From contig JACKJE010000004.1 of NCBI GenBank assembly GCA_020638135.1, positions 122,119-186,118 of the forward strand: a DNA stretch of 64,000 nucleotides, in the 5' to 3' direction. This DNA comes from Methylobacteriaceae bacterium. GTDB taxonomy: Bacteria; Pseudomonadota; Alphaproteobacteria; Rhizobiales; Beijerinckiaceae. Both the position numbers and the translations under genes were made by a program. Positions 16,915 through 27,805 of this stretch are shown piece by piece. Each line of letters opens with the position of its first letter. Positions within the stretch are counted from its first letter, which is position 1. Below the pieces are notes generated by a model that saw only the letters and a program-made list of their open reading frames with translations, searched no databases and was not told the origin of the DNA.

Positions 16915-17651
16915 TTCTTGCCTTGTCCGGCGAAAACCGCGCGCACGCGCGCGAGGTCGGCGGGCGTGTCTACACCGCGGGCGGCCTTGTCGACCAGTGC
17001 CAGATCGATCCGCATGCCCGCTTCCAGCGCCCGCAATTGCTCCAGCCGCTCCCGCTGCTCGAGCGGCGAGGGCGGCAGCGCCACGAATCGCGCCAGCGCC
17101 GCGCGCCGGTAGGCGTAAAGGCCAATGTGGCGAATGGTCGCTCCTTCGCCCCACGGCACGGCCGCGCGCGAAAAATAGAGCGCCCGCAACCGCCCAGGGC
17201 CGGTCGCGGCGGCTACGACCTTGACCGCGTCGGGATCGTCGCGTTCGGCGGCCTCGGCCGGAACGCCCAAGGTTGCGATATCGACCAAAGGATCATCCAT
17301 CAGCGCGATGGCGGCGCGGATCGCTTCGGGCTCCACCAGCGGCTCGTCGCCCTGCACATTGACCACGAGATCATGCGCGCCATCCGGGTCGATCGCCGCG
17401 ACAGCCTCGGCGATCCGGTCGGAGCCGGAGGCGTGAGCCGGATCGGTCATGACCGCCCGCCCGCCCGCGGCCCCTACGGCGGCGGCAATCTCGGCGCTGT
17501 CCGTCGCCACGACCGCCGGTCCGACCCCGGCGGCCATCGCCCGCTCCCACACGCGCACGATCATCGGCTGGCCGGCGATGTCGGCTAGAGCTTTGGCGGG
17601 CAGGCGCCGCGAAGCGAGGCGCGCGGGAACGATAATGATCGGGCAAGACAT
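16911..17651 (-). CDS. kdsB: 3-deoxy-manno-octulosonate cytidylyltransferase
   Basis: KdsB activates KDO with CTP for the inner core of lipopolysaccharide. The start is ATG at 17651 (MSCPIIIVPARLASRRLPAK), and the nucleotide-binding block is right at the N-terminus as expected. VVNVQGDEPLVEP and HIGLYAYRRAAL are the other family blocks. Length 246 is normal. It is divergent from cycM and coupled to pheA, a pairing I have seen in other alphaproteobacteria. Confidence 0.95.
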   Translation of the reverse strand: MSCPIIIVPARLASRRLPAKALADIAGQPMIVRVWERAMAAGVGPAVVATDSAEIAAAVGAAGGRAVMTDPAHASGSDRIAEAVAAIDPDGAHDLVVNVQGDEPLVEPEAIRAAIALMDDPLVDIATLGVPAEAAERDDPDAVKVVAAATGPGRLRALYFSRAAVPWGEGATIRHIGLYAYRRAALARFVALPPSPLEQRERLEQLRALEAGMRIDLALVDKAARGVDTPADLARVRAVFAGQGKK

Positions 17652-17797
17652 GTGGACGGCGGAAAGTCGGAGATTGCGGGAGGTTATAGGCTGTTGCCAA
17701 GGCGCGGGCAAAACGGGTAATCAGCTTGCGCGCCCGCTGCGGCAACCGGCGGGCGGCCAAGCGTATTGTCAGCGCCAGGGATCGGAGCGCCGCAAAT

Positions 17798-18394
17798 ATG
17801 AACATGGAAATCAACAAGATGGCGGGCGCCCTGCTTGGCTCGCTGCTGGGCGTGATGGGCCTCGGCATGTTCTCGGACGTGCTCTATGCGCCGGACCACA
17901 TGAAAAAGGCCGGCTACGATCTGCCGGCGGGCGAAGCCGCGAGCGGCAAGGCTGCGGCCGCCAAGCCGGCGGCCGAGCCCTTGCCTGTGCTGCTCGCCAA
18001 GGCCGACGCCAAGAAGGGCGAATCCCTGGTCAAGCCCTGCATGGCCTGCCACGATTTCACCAAGCCCGGCGTCGCCAAGGTCGGCCCGCCGCTCTACGGC
18101 GTCGTCGGCCGTCCGAAGGCGCATGTCGCGGGCTTCGCCTATTCCGATCCGATGAAGGCCAAGGGCGGCGACTGGAGCTTCGACGAGCTCAACAAGTTCA
18201 TCGCCGATCCCAAGAAGGACATTGCCGGCACCAAGATGGCCTTTGCCGGCGAGAAGGACGACGGCAAGCGCGCCGATATCATCGCTTATCTGCGCACGCT
18301 GGCCGACAGCCCGGTTCCGCTGCCGAAGGCCGAGGCCAAACCGGCCGAAGCCGCCAAGCCCGCGGACGGCGCGAAGGCCGCCGAACACAAGTGA
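17798..18394 (+). CDS. cycM: Membrane-anchored cytochrome c (CycM type)
   Basis: The protein has one N-terminal uncleaved membrane anchor (residues ~8-28), a short Ala/Pro linker and a class I cytochrome c domain. The heme site CMACH is at residues 81-85, and the sixth ligand Met is probably in TKMAF. CycM proteins carry electrons from the bc1 complex to the aa3 oxidase in alphaproteobacteria such as Bradyrhizobium. The C-terminal 35 residues are a low-complexity Ala/Lys/Pro tail. Start is ATG 17798 with GGAGCG upstream. A clear terminator follows. Confidence 0.9.
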   Translation: MNMEINKMAGALLGSLLGVMGLGMFSDVLYAPDHMKKAGYDLPAGEAASGKAAAAKPAAEPLPVLLAKADAKKGESLVKPCMACHDFTKPGVAKVGPPLYGVVGRPKAHVAGFAYSDPMKAKGGDWSFDELNKFIADPKKDIAGTKMAFAGEKDDGKRADIIAYLRTLADSPVPLPKAEAKPAEAAKPADGAKAAEHK

Positions 18395-18419
18395 TCGGGC
18401 GCAGCATCGCGTGATCGAG

Positions 18420-18445
18420 AGAGCCGGGTTCGCCCGGCTCTTTTC
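18420..18445 (+). terminator. Rho-independent terminator after cycM
   Basis: A 9-bp stem AGAGCCGGG/CCCGGCTCT with loop TTCG is followed directly by a T-rich stretch. It lies 26 bases after the cycM stop and before yejA. Confidence 0.85.
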
Positions 18446-18564
18446 ATTTTGCCGGCCCGCGGGGTGGCCTGCCCCGGAAAAACCTCCATAATCGCCGAAT
18501 CATCGCGACATCGCCCGGGAATCTCACCAGTTTCCGGGCGAAACGGTTCGACCGCGAGGCACGA

Positions 18565-20439
18565 TTGGATTTCTTGACCGGACTGACGGGACCGCTGACG
18601 CGCCGGGGTTTCGTCACTGGCTTCGTCACTGGCGTCGGCGCGAGCGCGCTCAGCCACTATGCGCGCGCCGCAGCGCCATCGGACTGGACCGTCCTGCACG
18701 GCATGTCGGTGTTCGGCGAACTCGCCGAAAAGCCCGACTTCAAGCATTTCGGCTACGTTCGCCCCGACGCGCCCAAGGGCGGCGTCGTCTCGCAGGAGAG
18801 CTACGGTCCCTTCAATTCGCTCAATCCCTTCATACTCTCCGGCGACGCGCCAGAGGGGATCGAGATCGTCTACGACAGCCTGCTGACCTCGAGCCTCGAC
18901 GAGCGTGACGCGCTCTATCCCCTGGTCGCCAAATCGGTCGCGACCTCGCCCGACAAACGCAGCCTGCGCTTCGAGCTGCGGCCCGAGGCGCGCTTCCACG
19001 ACGGCTCGCCGCTGAGCGCCAAGGACGTCGTCTACTCGCTGCAGATCCTGAAGGACAAAGGCCGCCCGACCATCCGCCAGGCCTTGCGCGATCTCGAAAG
19101 CGTGACCGCCGACGGCGATCACGCCGTGCTCGTGAAACTCGGCGAAAACGCCAGCCGCGATCTCAAGCTGATCGTCGCGCGCCAGCCGATCTTCTCGGCG
19201 GCCTATTATTCGAAGCACAAGTTCGAAGAGCCGACGCTCGATCCGCCGCTGGCGTCCGGCCCCTACAAGGTCGGCAAGTTCGAGGCCGGCCGCTACATCG
19301 CCTTCGAGCGCGTGGCCGACTATTGGGGCAAGGATCTGCCGGTGAATGTCGGGCAGAACAATTTCGACGTCGTGCGCTTCGAATATTTCAACGACCGCCC
19401 GGTCGCCTTCGAGGCGTTCAAGGCCGGCGCCTTCACCGTGCACGAGGAATTCACGTCCGCGACCTGGGCGACCGGCTACGACTTCCCCGCCTTTCGCGAG
19501 AAGCGCGTGGTGCGCGGCGAGATTCCCGACGCCAACATTTCCGGAATCCAGGGCTGGTTCTTCAACACGCGCCGGCCGGCGCTGAAGGACCCGCGCCTGC
19601 GCGAGGCGATCGGCTACGCCTTCGACTTCGCCTGGACCAACAAGAACCTGATGTACGGCGCCTATACGCGCACGGAATCCTATTTCGAGAATTCCGACAT
19701 GAAGGCGAAGGGCCCGCCAGGTCCGCGCGAATTGGCGCTGCTCGAACCCTTCCGTGGCAAGGTTCCCGACGAAGTCTTCGGCGAACCCTTCGTGCCGCCG
19801 CTGACCGACGGCTCCGGCCAGGATCGCGCCCTGCTGAAGCGCGCCAACGACTTGCTGACGAAGGCCGGCTGCAGGCGCCAGGGCATGAGCCTGATGCTGC
19901 CGGACGGCAAACCGATCGAACTCGAATTCCTCGATTTCTCCTCCGCGCTCGAGCGGCACACGCAACCCTTCATCAAGAACCTCAAGCTGCTCGGCATCGA
20001 CGCGCGCATGCGCATCGTCGACGCCGCGCAATACCAGCGCCGCCTCGAGGATTTCGATTTCGACGTCATCACGCGCCGTCTCTCGATGGCCTATTCGCCC
20101 GGCGAGGAATTGCGCGCCCTGTTCGGGTCGGAGGCGGCCAATACGCGCGGCTCGCGCAATCTGACGGGCGTCGCCGATCCCGTCGTCGACGCGCTGGTCG
20201 CCAAGGCCTTGCAGGCGACGACGCGCGAAGAACTGGTCGCGATCTGCCGCGCGCTCGACCGCGTGCTGCGCGCCGGCCGCTACTGGGTTCCGCACTGGTA
20301 CAAGCCGACCCACTGGATCGCGCATTGGGACGTGTTCGGCCGGCCGGAGCGCTCGCCGAAATTCAACCCGGGCATCATCTCGACCTGGTGGTGGGACGAG
20401 GCCCGCGCGAAGAAAATCGCCTTCGTCGGGCAGCGTTGA
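18565..20439 (+). CDS. yejA: Family 5 solute-binding protein of the Yej peptide importer
   Basis: YejA is the periplasmic receptor for an oligopeptide or microcin-type ABC importer. The N-terminus carries a twin-arginine motif (TRRGFVTG) before a hydrophobic stretch and an Ala-rich cleavage region (YARAAAPSD), so export by Tat is likely. Family-5 blocks follow: LRFELRPEARFHDGSPLSAKD, SGPYKV, WFFNTRRPALKDPRLREAI. The start is TTG 18565, and the length of 624 is typical. The stop overlaps the yejB start by one base (TGATG). The order yejA-B-E-F follows. Confidence 0.9.
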   Translation: MDFLTGLTGPLTRRGFVTGFVTGVGASALSHYARAAAPSDWTVLHGMSVFGELAEKPDFKHFGYVRPDAPKGGVVSQESYGPFNSLNPFILSGDAPEGIEIVYDSLLTSSLDERDALYPLVAKSVATSPDKRSLRFELRPEARFHDGSPLSAKDVVYSLQILKDKGRPTIRQALRDLESVTADGDHAVLVKLGENASRDLKLIVARQPIFSAAYYSKHKFEEPTLDPPLASGPYKVGKFEAGRYIAFERVADYWGKDLPVNVGQNNFDVVRFEYFNDRPVAFEAFKAGAFTVHEEFTSATWATGYDFPAFREKRVVRGEIPDANISGIQGWFFNTRRPALKDPRLREAIGYAFDFAWTNKNLMYGAYTRTESYFENSDMKAKGPPGPRELALLEPFRGKVPDEVFGEPFVPPLTDGSGQDRALLKRANDLLTKAGCRRQGMSLMLPDGKPIELEFLDFSSALERHTQPFIKNLKLLGIDARMRIVDAAQYQRRLEDFDFDVITRRLSMAYSPGEELRALFGSEAANTRGSRNLTGVADPVVDALVAKALQATTREELVAICRALDRVLRAGRYWVPHWYKPTHWIAHWDVFGRPERSPKFNPGIISTWWWDEARAKKIAFVGQR

Positions 20440-21554
20440 TGGCCGCCTATATCGCGCGACGCCTCCTCCTGATGATCCCGACCTTGTTCGGGATCATGCT
20501 CATTTCCTTCGTCGTCGTGCAATTCGCGCCGGGCGGTCCGGTCGAGCGCATCATCGCGCAATTGCAAGGCCAGGACGCGGGCGCGACCTCGCGTTTCGGC
20601 GGCGGCGGCGGCGATGTCGGCGCATCGGGCGGCGCGAGCCAGAGCCCGAGCGGCGACATGTCGAAATATCGCGGCGCGCAGGGCCTCGACCCGAAATTCA
20701 TCAAGGAGCTGGAAAAGCAGTTCGGTTTCGACAAGCCGGCCTGGGAACGCTTCGCGATCATGCTGAAGAACTACGCGACCTTCGACTTCGGCCGCTCCTA
20801 CTTCCGCGATACGCCGGTCCTCACGCTGATCACGCAGAAGCTGCCGGTGTCGATCACGCTCGGCTTCTGGATGACGCTGCTCTCCTATTCGATCTCGATC
20901 CCGCTCGGCATCGCCAAGGCGGTGCGCGACGGCTCGCGCTTCGACGTCTGGACCTCGGCGGTCGTCATCGTCGGCTACGCCATCCCGAGCTTCCTCTTCG
21001 CCATCCTGCTGGTCGTGCTGTTCGCCGGCGGCTCCTTCCCCTACATCGGGCAATTGTTCCCGCTGCGCGGCCTGACATCGGAGAATTTCGCGGAGCTTTC
21101 GATGTTCGCCAAGGCGAAGGATTATCTCTGGCACATCGCTCTGCCGATCACCTCGATGGCGCTCGGCTCCTTTGCGACCTCGACCTTCCTCACCAAGAAT
21201 TCCTTCCTCGACGAGATCAAGAAGCAATACGTGCAGACCGCGCGCATGAAGGGCCTGAGCGAACGCCAGGTGCTCTACGGCCACGTGTTCCGCAACGCCA
21301 TGCTGATCGTCGTCTCGGGCTTTCCCGGCGCCTTCGTGCACGCCTTCTTCACCGGCGCGCTGCTGATCGAAACCATCTTCTCGCTCGACGGGCTCGGGCT
21401 TCTCTCCTTCGAATCCATCGTCAACCGCGACTATCCCGTCGTCTTCGCCAATCTCTACATTTTCGCGCTGCTCGGGCTGGTGGTGAACCTCATGTCCGAC
21501 CTCACCTACATGTGGATCGATCCGCGTATTGATTTCGAGACGCGGGAGGTCTGA
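20439..21554 (+). CDS. yejB: Yej ABC importer permease, inner subunit B
   Basis: This is a DppB-type membrane subunit: an N-terminal segment (YIARRLLLMIPTLFGIMLISF), a long periplasmic loop and about five more segments with the inner-membrane signature near the EIKKQYVQTARMKGLSERQVL coupling helix. The loop contains a Gly/Ser/Ala-rich insert (about residues 49-72) not expected to be structured. It is coupled to yejA upstream, and a GTG-started yejE follows the stop after one base. Confidence 0.93.
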   Translation: MAAYIARRLLLMIPTLFGIMLISFVVVQFAPGGPVERIIAQLQGQDAGATSRFGGGGGDVGASGGASQSPSGDMSKYRGAQGLDPKFIKELEKQFGFDKPAWERFAIMLKNYATFDFGRSYFRDTPVLTLITQKLPVSITLGFWMTLLSYSISIPLGIAKAVRDGSRFDVWTSAVVIVGYAIPSFLFAILLVVLFAGGSFPYIGQLFPLRGLTSENFAELSMFAKAKDYLWHIALPITSMALGSFATSTFLTKNSFLDEIKKQYVQTARMKGLSERQVLYGHVFRNAMLIVVSGFPGAFVHAFFTGALLIETIFSLDGLGLLSFESIVNRDYPVVFANLYIFALLGLVVNLMSDLTYMWIDPRIDFETREV

Positions 21555-21555
21555 C

Positions 21556-22734
21556 GTGCACGACCGCGCGGTTCTCGAAGCAGCATCCGGCGCGCCGCTC
21601 GCTCCAACCGTGGAGCAGCGCGGCTGGCTGAAGCTGACGCCGGTCAACCGCCGCCGTCTCGAGAATTTCCGCGCCAACCGGCGCGGCTATGTGTCCTTCT
21701 GGATATTCCTGACGCTGTTCATCGTCTCGCTGTTCGCCGAATTCATCGCCAACGACAAGCCGATCGTCGTCTCCTACAAGGGCGAGACGCTCTTTCCCGT
21801 TGTCGTCGATTATCCGGAAGAAAAATTCGGCGGCTTCCTTGCCATGACCGATTACCGCGATCCCTTCATCCAGAAGGAGATCGCCGCGCATGGCTGGGCG
21901 ATCTGGCCGCCGATCCGCTATTCCTATGCGACGCACAATCTCGATCTGCCTTCGCCCGCGCCCTCGGCCCCGACTTGGGCGCTGTCGAAAGAGGTCTGCG
22001 AAAAGGCCGGCGCGCGCGCGGCGGGGCCGGACAAGCCGAACCGCGGTTGCGCCGGCATCGAATGGAACTGGCTCGGCACCGACGATCAGGGCCGCGACGT
22101 CGTCGCGCGCCTGCTCTACGGCTTCCGCATATTGATCCTGTTCGGGCTCACACTTGCCATCGTCTCCTCGTTCATCGGCGTCACCGCCGGCGCGATCCAG
22201 GGCTATTTCGGCGGCCTCGTCGATCTCGTCTTCCAGCGCTTCATCGAAATCTGGTCGTCGCTGCCGCATCTCTATCTCTTGATCATCGTCTCCTCGATCA
22301 TCACGCCGAGCTTCTTCGTCCTCCTGTTCATCCTGCTGCTGTTTTCCTGGGTGTCGCTCGTGCATGTCGTGCGCGCCGAATTCCTGCGCGCGCGTAATTT
22401 CGAATACGTGAATGCGGCCCGCGCGCTCGGCCTGTCGAACGCCAAGATCATGGTCAAGCACGTCCTGCCCAACGCCATGGTGGCGACGCTGACCTTCCTG
22501 CCCTTCGTGCTCAATTCCTCGATCACGACGCTGACCTCGCTCGACTTCCTCGGCTTCGGCCTGCCGCCGGGCTCGCCATCGCTCGGCGAACTGCTGCTGC
22601 AGGGCAAGTCCAACCTCAACGCGCCCTGGCTCGGCATCACCGGCTTCGTCGTCATCGCCTTCATGCTCTCGCTGCTCGTCTTCATCGGCGAGGCGGTGCG
22701 CGACGCCTTCGATCCGAGAAAGGCGTTCAGATGA
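21556..22734 (+). CDS. yejE: Yej ABC importer permease, subunit E
   Basis: This is a DppC-type permease. The GTG at 21556 directly follows the yejB stop, with GGGAGG upstream inside yejB; this is preferred over an earlier in-frame ATG at 21529 within yejB. A long periplasmic domain sits between segment 1 (FWIFLTLFIVSLFAEF) and segment 2, as usual for YejE. The motif EWNWLGTDDQGRDVVARL and coupling helix EYVNAARALGLSNAKIM are clear. The stop overlaps the yejF start (ATGA). Confidence 0.93.
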   Translation: MHDRAVLEAASGAPLAPTVEQRGWLKLTPVNRRRLENFRANRRGYVSFWIFLTLFIVSLFAEFIANDKPIVVSYKGETLFPVVVDYPEEKFGGFLAMTDYRDPFIQKEIAAHGWAIWPPIRYSYATHNLDLPSPAPSAPTWALSKEVCEKAGARAAGPDKPNRGCAGIEWNWLGTDDQGRDVVARLLYGFRILILFGLTLAIVSSFIGVTAGAIQGYFGGLVDLVFQRFIEIWSSLPHLYLLIIVSSIITPSFFVLLFILLLFSWVSLVHVVRAEFLRARNFEYVNAARALGLSNAKIMVKHVLPNAMVATLTFLPFVLNSSITTLTSLDFLGFGLPPGSPSLGELLLQGKSNLNAPWLGITGFVVIAFMLSLLVFIGEAVRDAFDPRKAFR

Positions 22735-24366
22735 GCGCCGCCCCTCTCCTCGACGTCCGCGATCTCTCCATCGCCTTCGGCTCGGGCGCGAAAGAATCGC
22801 TCGTCGTCGATCGCGTGTCGTTCAGGCTCGAGGCCGGCCGCACGCTGGCGCTGGTCGGCGAATCCGGCTCCGGCAAGTCGATCACCGCGCTCTCCATCGT
22901 GCGCCTGCTCGCGCCGACCGCGCATCATCCCTCCGGCGAAATCCTGTTCGGCGGGCAGGACCTGCTGCGCGCGCCGGAAGAGGACATGCGCAAGGTGCGC
23001 GGCGCGGAAATCTCCATGGTCTTCCAGGAGCCGATGACCTCGCTCAATCCACTGCACACGATCGAGAAGCAGGTCGCCGAAATCCTCGCGCAACACGGCG
23101 CGACAGACCGCGCCGACATGCGGGCGCGCGTGATCGAGGGGCTGAAGGAAGTCGGCATCCGCGATCCCGAGGGACGGCTCGGCGCCTATCCGCACCAGCT
23201 CTCCGGCGGCCAGCGCCAGCGCGTCATGATCGCCATGGCGCTCGCCAATTGCCCGAAACTCTTCATCGCCGACGAGCCGACCACGGCGCTCGACGTCACC
23301 GTGCAGGCGCAGATCCTGAGCCTGCTGCGCGATCTCCAGCATCGCCGCAACATGGCGATGCTGTTCATCACCCACGACCTCGGCATCGTCCGCAAGATCG
23401 CCGACGATGTCTGCGTCATGCAGAAGGGGCCGCATCGTCGAGGCCGGTCCCGTCGCCGACATTTTCGCCGCCCCCAAGCACCCCTACACGCAGGCGCTGC
23501 TCGCCGCCGAGCCCAAGGGGGCGCCACCGCAAGCCGATCCCTCCGCGAAGAAGCTGATCGAGGCGAACGACCTGCGCGTCTGGTTCCCGATCCGCGCCGG
23601 CTTCATGCGCAAGACGATCGGGCACATCAAGGCGGTCGACGGCGTCACCTGCGAGGTGCGCGAGGGGCAGACGCTCGGCGTCGTCGGCGAATCCGGCTCC
23701 GGCAAGACGACGCTCGGCCTCGCCATGCTGCGGCTCATCCGCTCGGACGGTCCCATCGCCTTTCTCGGCCAGCGCATCGACGCCTTCAAGGCGAAGGAGA
23801 TGCGACCCTTGCGCCGCGACATGCAGATCGTCTTCCAGGACCCCTATGGTTCGCTGTCGCCGCGCCTGTCGGTCGCCGAGATCGTGGAAGAAGGCCTCAC
23901 CGTCCAGAAGCGCGATCTCACCTATGCCGCGCGGCGTGAGATCGTCGCCCGCGCGCTCGCCGACACCGGCCTCGATCCCCAGGCGATGGATCGTTATCCG
24001 CATGAATTTTCCGGCGGTCAGCGCCAGCGCATTGCGATTGCCCGCGCCATGGCGCTCGAACCGAAATTCGTCCTGCTCGACGAGCCGACCTCGGCGCTCG
24101 ACATGTCCGTGCAGGCGCAGATCGTCGATCTCCTGCGCGACCTGCAACGCCGGCGCGGCCTCGGCTACATGTTCATCAGCCACGATCTCAAGGTGGTGAA
24201 GGCGCTCGCGACCGACCTCATCGTCATGCGCCACGGCCAGGTGGTCGAGCAGGGACCGGCCGCCGGGATTTTCGCCGAACCGAAATCGGATTACACGCGC
24301 GCGCTCTTCGCGGCGGCCTTCCGCATCGAGACCATCGGCGGCGCGGACAAGGCGGTCGCGCAATAA
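22731..24366 (+). CDS. yejF: Yej ABC importer ATPase, two fused ABC domains, one frameshift
   Basis: YejF carries both ATPase domains of the importer in one chain. First domain: GESGSGKS, LSGGQRQRV, LFIADEPTTALD. Second: GESGSGKTT, FSGGQRQRIAIA, FVLLDEPTSALD. A single extra G in the GGGG at 23426-23429 splits the reading between VCVMQKG and RIVEAGPVADIFAAP. Correcting it gives one protein of about 544 residues, the normal size. The stop overlaps the deoB start as TAATG. Confidence 0.9.
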
Positions 24367-25598
24367 TGCCGCGCGCCATTCTGCTGGTCCTGGATTCGCT
24401 CGGCTGCGGCGGCGCGCCCGACGCCGCCGATTTCGGCGACGCCGGCGCCGATACGCTCGGCCATATCGCGGAAGCCTGCGCGGCAGCCGCCGCCGATCGC
24501 GCTGGATTGCGCGCAGGCCCGCTCAAGACCCCCAATCTCGACGCGCTCGGTCTCGGCCGCGCTTGCGAGGTCTCGACTGGCCGCCTGCCGCCCGGTCTCT
24601 CGCGCCACGTCGCGCCGCACGCCATCCACGGCTGCGCGCATGAAATTTCATCGGGCAAGGATACGCCGTCCGGCCATTGGGAAATGGCCGGCGCGCCCTT
24701 GGCCGGCCGGCTCGGGACCTTTCCCGACACGCGGCCCTGCTTTCCGCCCGACCTCGTCGCCGCGCTCGTTCGGGAGGCGCATCTGCCGGGCATTCTCGGC
24801 GACCGCCATGCGCCGGGCGTCGCGCTGATCGAGGAACTGGGCGAGGAGCATCTGAGGACCGGCAAGCCGATCGTGTACACCTCGGTCGATTCCGTCCTGC
24901 AGATCGCCGCGCACGAGGAGGCCTTCGGCCTCGAACGCCTCTACGCGACCTGCCGCATCGCGCGCGGGATCGCCGATCGCTGGAATGTCGGACGCGTGAT
25001 CGCGCGGCCCTTCGTCGGCACGAGCCGCGCCAATTTCAAGCGCACGCCCAACCGCAAGGATTTCGCCATTCCGCCGCCCCCGGGCAATCTGCTGGATCGG
25101 GCCGAGGAGGCCGGCCGCGCCGTGCTGTCGCTCGGCAAGATCGGCGACATCTTCCGGCACCGGGCCACGGGACGCGAGATCAAGGGCGCCGACAATGACG
25201 TGCTCGTCGATGCGCTGACCGCGGAATGGCCGGCGCAGCCGGACGGCGCGCTCGCTCTGGTCAATCTCGTCGATTTCGACACCGACCACGGCCATCGCCG
25301 CGACGTCGCGGGCTATGCGGCCGCTCTCGAGGCTTTCGACGCGCGCCTGCCGTCGATCCTGCAGGCGTTGCGCAAGGACGACATGCTGCTGATCTCGGCC
25401 GACCATGGCAACGATCCGACCTGGCGCGGCACGGATCACACGCGCGAGAACGCGCCGATCCTCGGGCTCATCGTCGGTCGTCGCGGCGCCGATGTCGGGC
25501 GGCGCGCGAGCTTCGCCGATATCGGCCAGACCATCGCGCGCCATCTCGGCCTGTCGCCGGTCGCCACGGGCGAGGCCTTCGTTCTGCCGTCTGAATGA
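24366..25598 (+). CDS. deoB: Phosphopentomutase
   Basis: DeoB interconverts (deoxy)ribose 1- and 5-phosphate in nucleoside salvage. It is an alkaline-phosphatase-fold metalloenzyme. The N-terminal VLDSLGCGGAPDAADFGDAG holds metal ligands, SSGKDTPSGHWE holds the phosphothreonine, and ISADHGNDPTWRGTDHTRE holds further metal ligands. Length 410 is usual. It overlaps yejF by one base, so it is probably read from the yej transcript, an unusual partner for a peptide importer. It is convergent with the following GGDEF-like gene, 15 bases away. Confidence 0.95.
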   Translation: MPRAILLVLDSLGCGGAPDAADFGDAGADTLGHIAEACAAAAADRAGLRAGPLKTPNLDALGLGRACEVSTGRLPPGLSRHVAPHAIHGCAHEISSGKDTPSGHWEMAGAPLAGRLGTFPDTRPCFPPDLVAALVREAHLPGILGDRHAPGVALIEELGEEHLRTGKPIVYTSVDSVLQIAAHEEAFGLERLYATCRIARGIADRWNVGRVIARPFVGTSRANFKRTPNRKDFAIPPPPGNLLDRAEEAGRAVLSLGKIGDIFRHRATGREIKGADNDVLVDALTAEWPAQPDGALALVNLVDFDTDHGHRRDVAGYAAALEAFDARLPSILQALRKDDMLLISADHGNDPTWRGTDHTRENAPILGLIVGRRGADVGRRASFADIGQTIARHLGLSPVATGEAFVLPSE

Positions 25599-25613
25599 GC
25601 GGCGCGAACCTGT

Positions 25614-26459
25614 TTACGCGGCGCTCCGACGTTCGGCGACTGCCCGGCGCACGCGCGCGATCTCGCGTATGCGCCGGCCATGCGCGGCGTCGCATTCGGT
25701 TCGCGCACGCGCGATCAGCGCCGCGCCGTCCGCGCCCTGCACCGGATAGAGCGCCACGCCCTCGTCATACACGATCGGCGCGCCGCGCAGCGCCTCGAGC
25801 CGCATATTGCGCATGGCCTTGCGAATGCGGCGCGCCACGTCGAGCAGCACCTGCCGGTCCTTGAGCAGCACGACGCAGACGACGAAGCGCCCACGCTCGA
25901 CGCGCTCGATCTTGTCCGAATCGCGCAGGACGATCTGCAACATGCCGGCCACGAAATCCATGGCCGCCTCTGCCGCCGCCACGCCTTGCGTGCGCGCGAT
26001 CTCGCGATAGGTATCGAGGTGGTAGTAGATCACGCCGGCCTTGCAGTCATATTCGGTCGACGCTTCGATGGCCGCATCCAGTCGTTCGGCGAGCGGCTTG
26101 TCGGCCTCATCGATCGCAAGCGGATTGGCGGCGAGCGTCCGTGGCGCGGGCGGCGGCGGCGCGTAGACAGCGTCGTCGGGCGCGATGACCTCGCCGCTGG
26201 AGCGGAACAGGGCGACCAGGGCGATGACGAATCCGGCCGCGCCGAGCGCGCGCAGGACCCGGACGGTCGTCTCGAATTCGGGATTGTTCGAAATCAGCAT
26301 CGGCAGCACGACGCCGAAGCCGGCGAGCGCGCACCATCCGAACCAAGATTTGAGGTCGAGCGTCCGCATGACGGAATAGATTCCCCGATCCGGGCATTCG
26401 CCCGGTTTTTTCTCTGGCCGGTCGCTATTCAACTCCCGTCGCGTAAACGCATCGTTCAC
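25614..26459 (-). CDS. Membrane protein with degenerate GGDEF-like domain
   Basis: Two hydrophobic segments (around WCALAGFGVVLPML and ALGAAGFVIALVALF) are followed by a Pro-rich linker and a ~160-residue domain with GGDEF-like spacing. Where GGDEF should stand the sequence reads RVERGRFVVCVV, so the catalytic motif is gone and cyclase activity is unlikely. The protein may instead bind nucleotide or act as a structural sensor. The start could be 26459 or the later ATG at 26369 (MRTLDLKSWFGW), which leads straight into the first membrane segment and seems better. Confidence 0.6.
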   Translation of the reverse strand: MNDAFTRRELNSDRPEKKPGECPDRGIYSVMRTLDLKSWFGWCALAGFGVVLPMLISNNPEFETTVRVLRALGAAGFVIALVALFRSSGEVIAPDDAVYAPPPPAPRTLAANPLAIDEADKPLAERLDAAIEASTEYDCKAGVIYYHLDTYREIARTQGVAAAEAAMDFVAGMLQIVLRDSDKIERVERGRFVVCVVLLKDRQVLLDVARRIRKAMRNMRLEALRGAPIVYDEGVALYPVQGADGAALIARARTECDAAHGRRIREIARVRRAVAERRSAA

Positions 26460-26545
26460 GACTCGGGAAAGAGTTTATTCGTTAATGGAATTTACCCTCC
26501 CTCGAGCCCGCGGACGGCCTCCGGGCGGCCGCGCGTGGAGGGACG

Positions 26546-27804
<1,259 letters not shown>

Positions 27805-27805
<1 letters not shown>

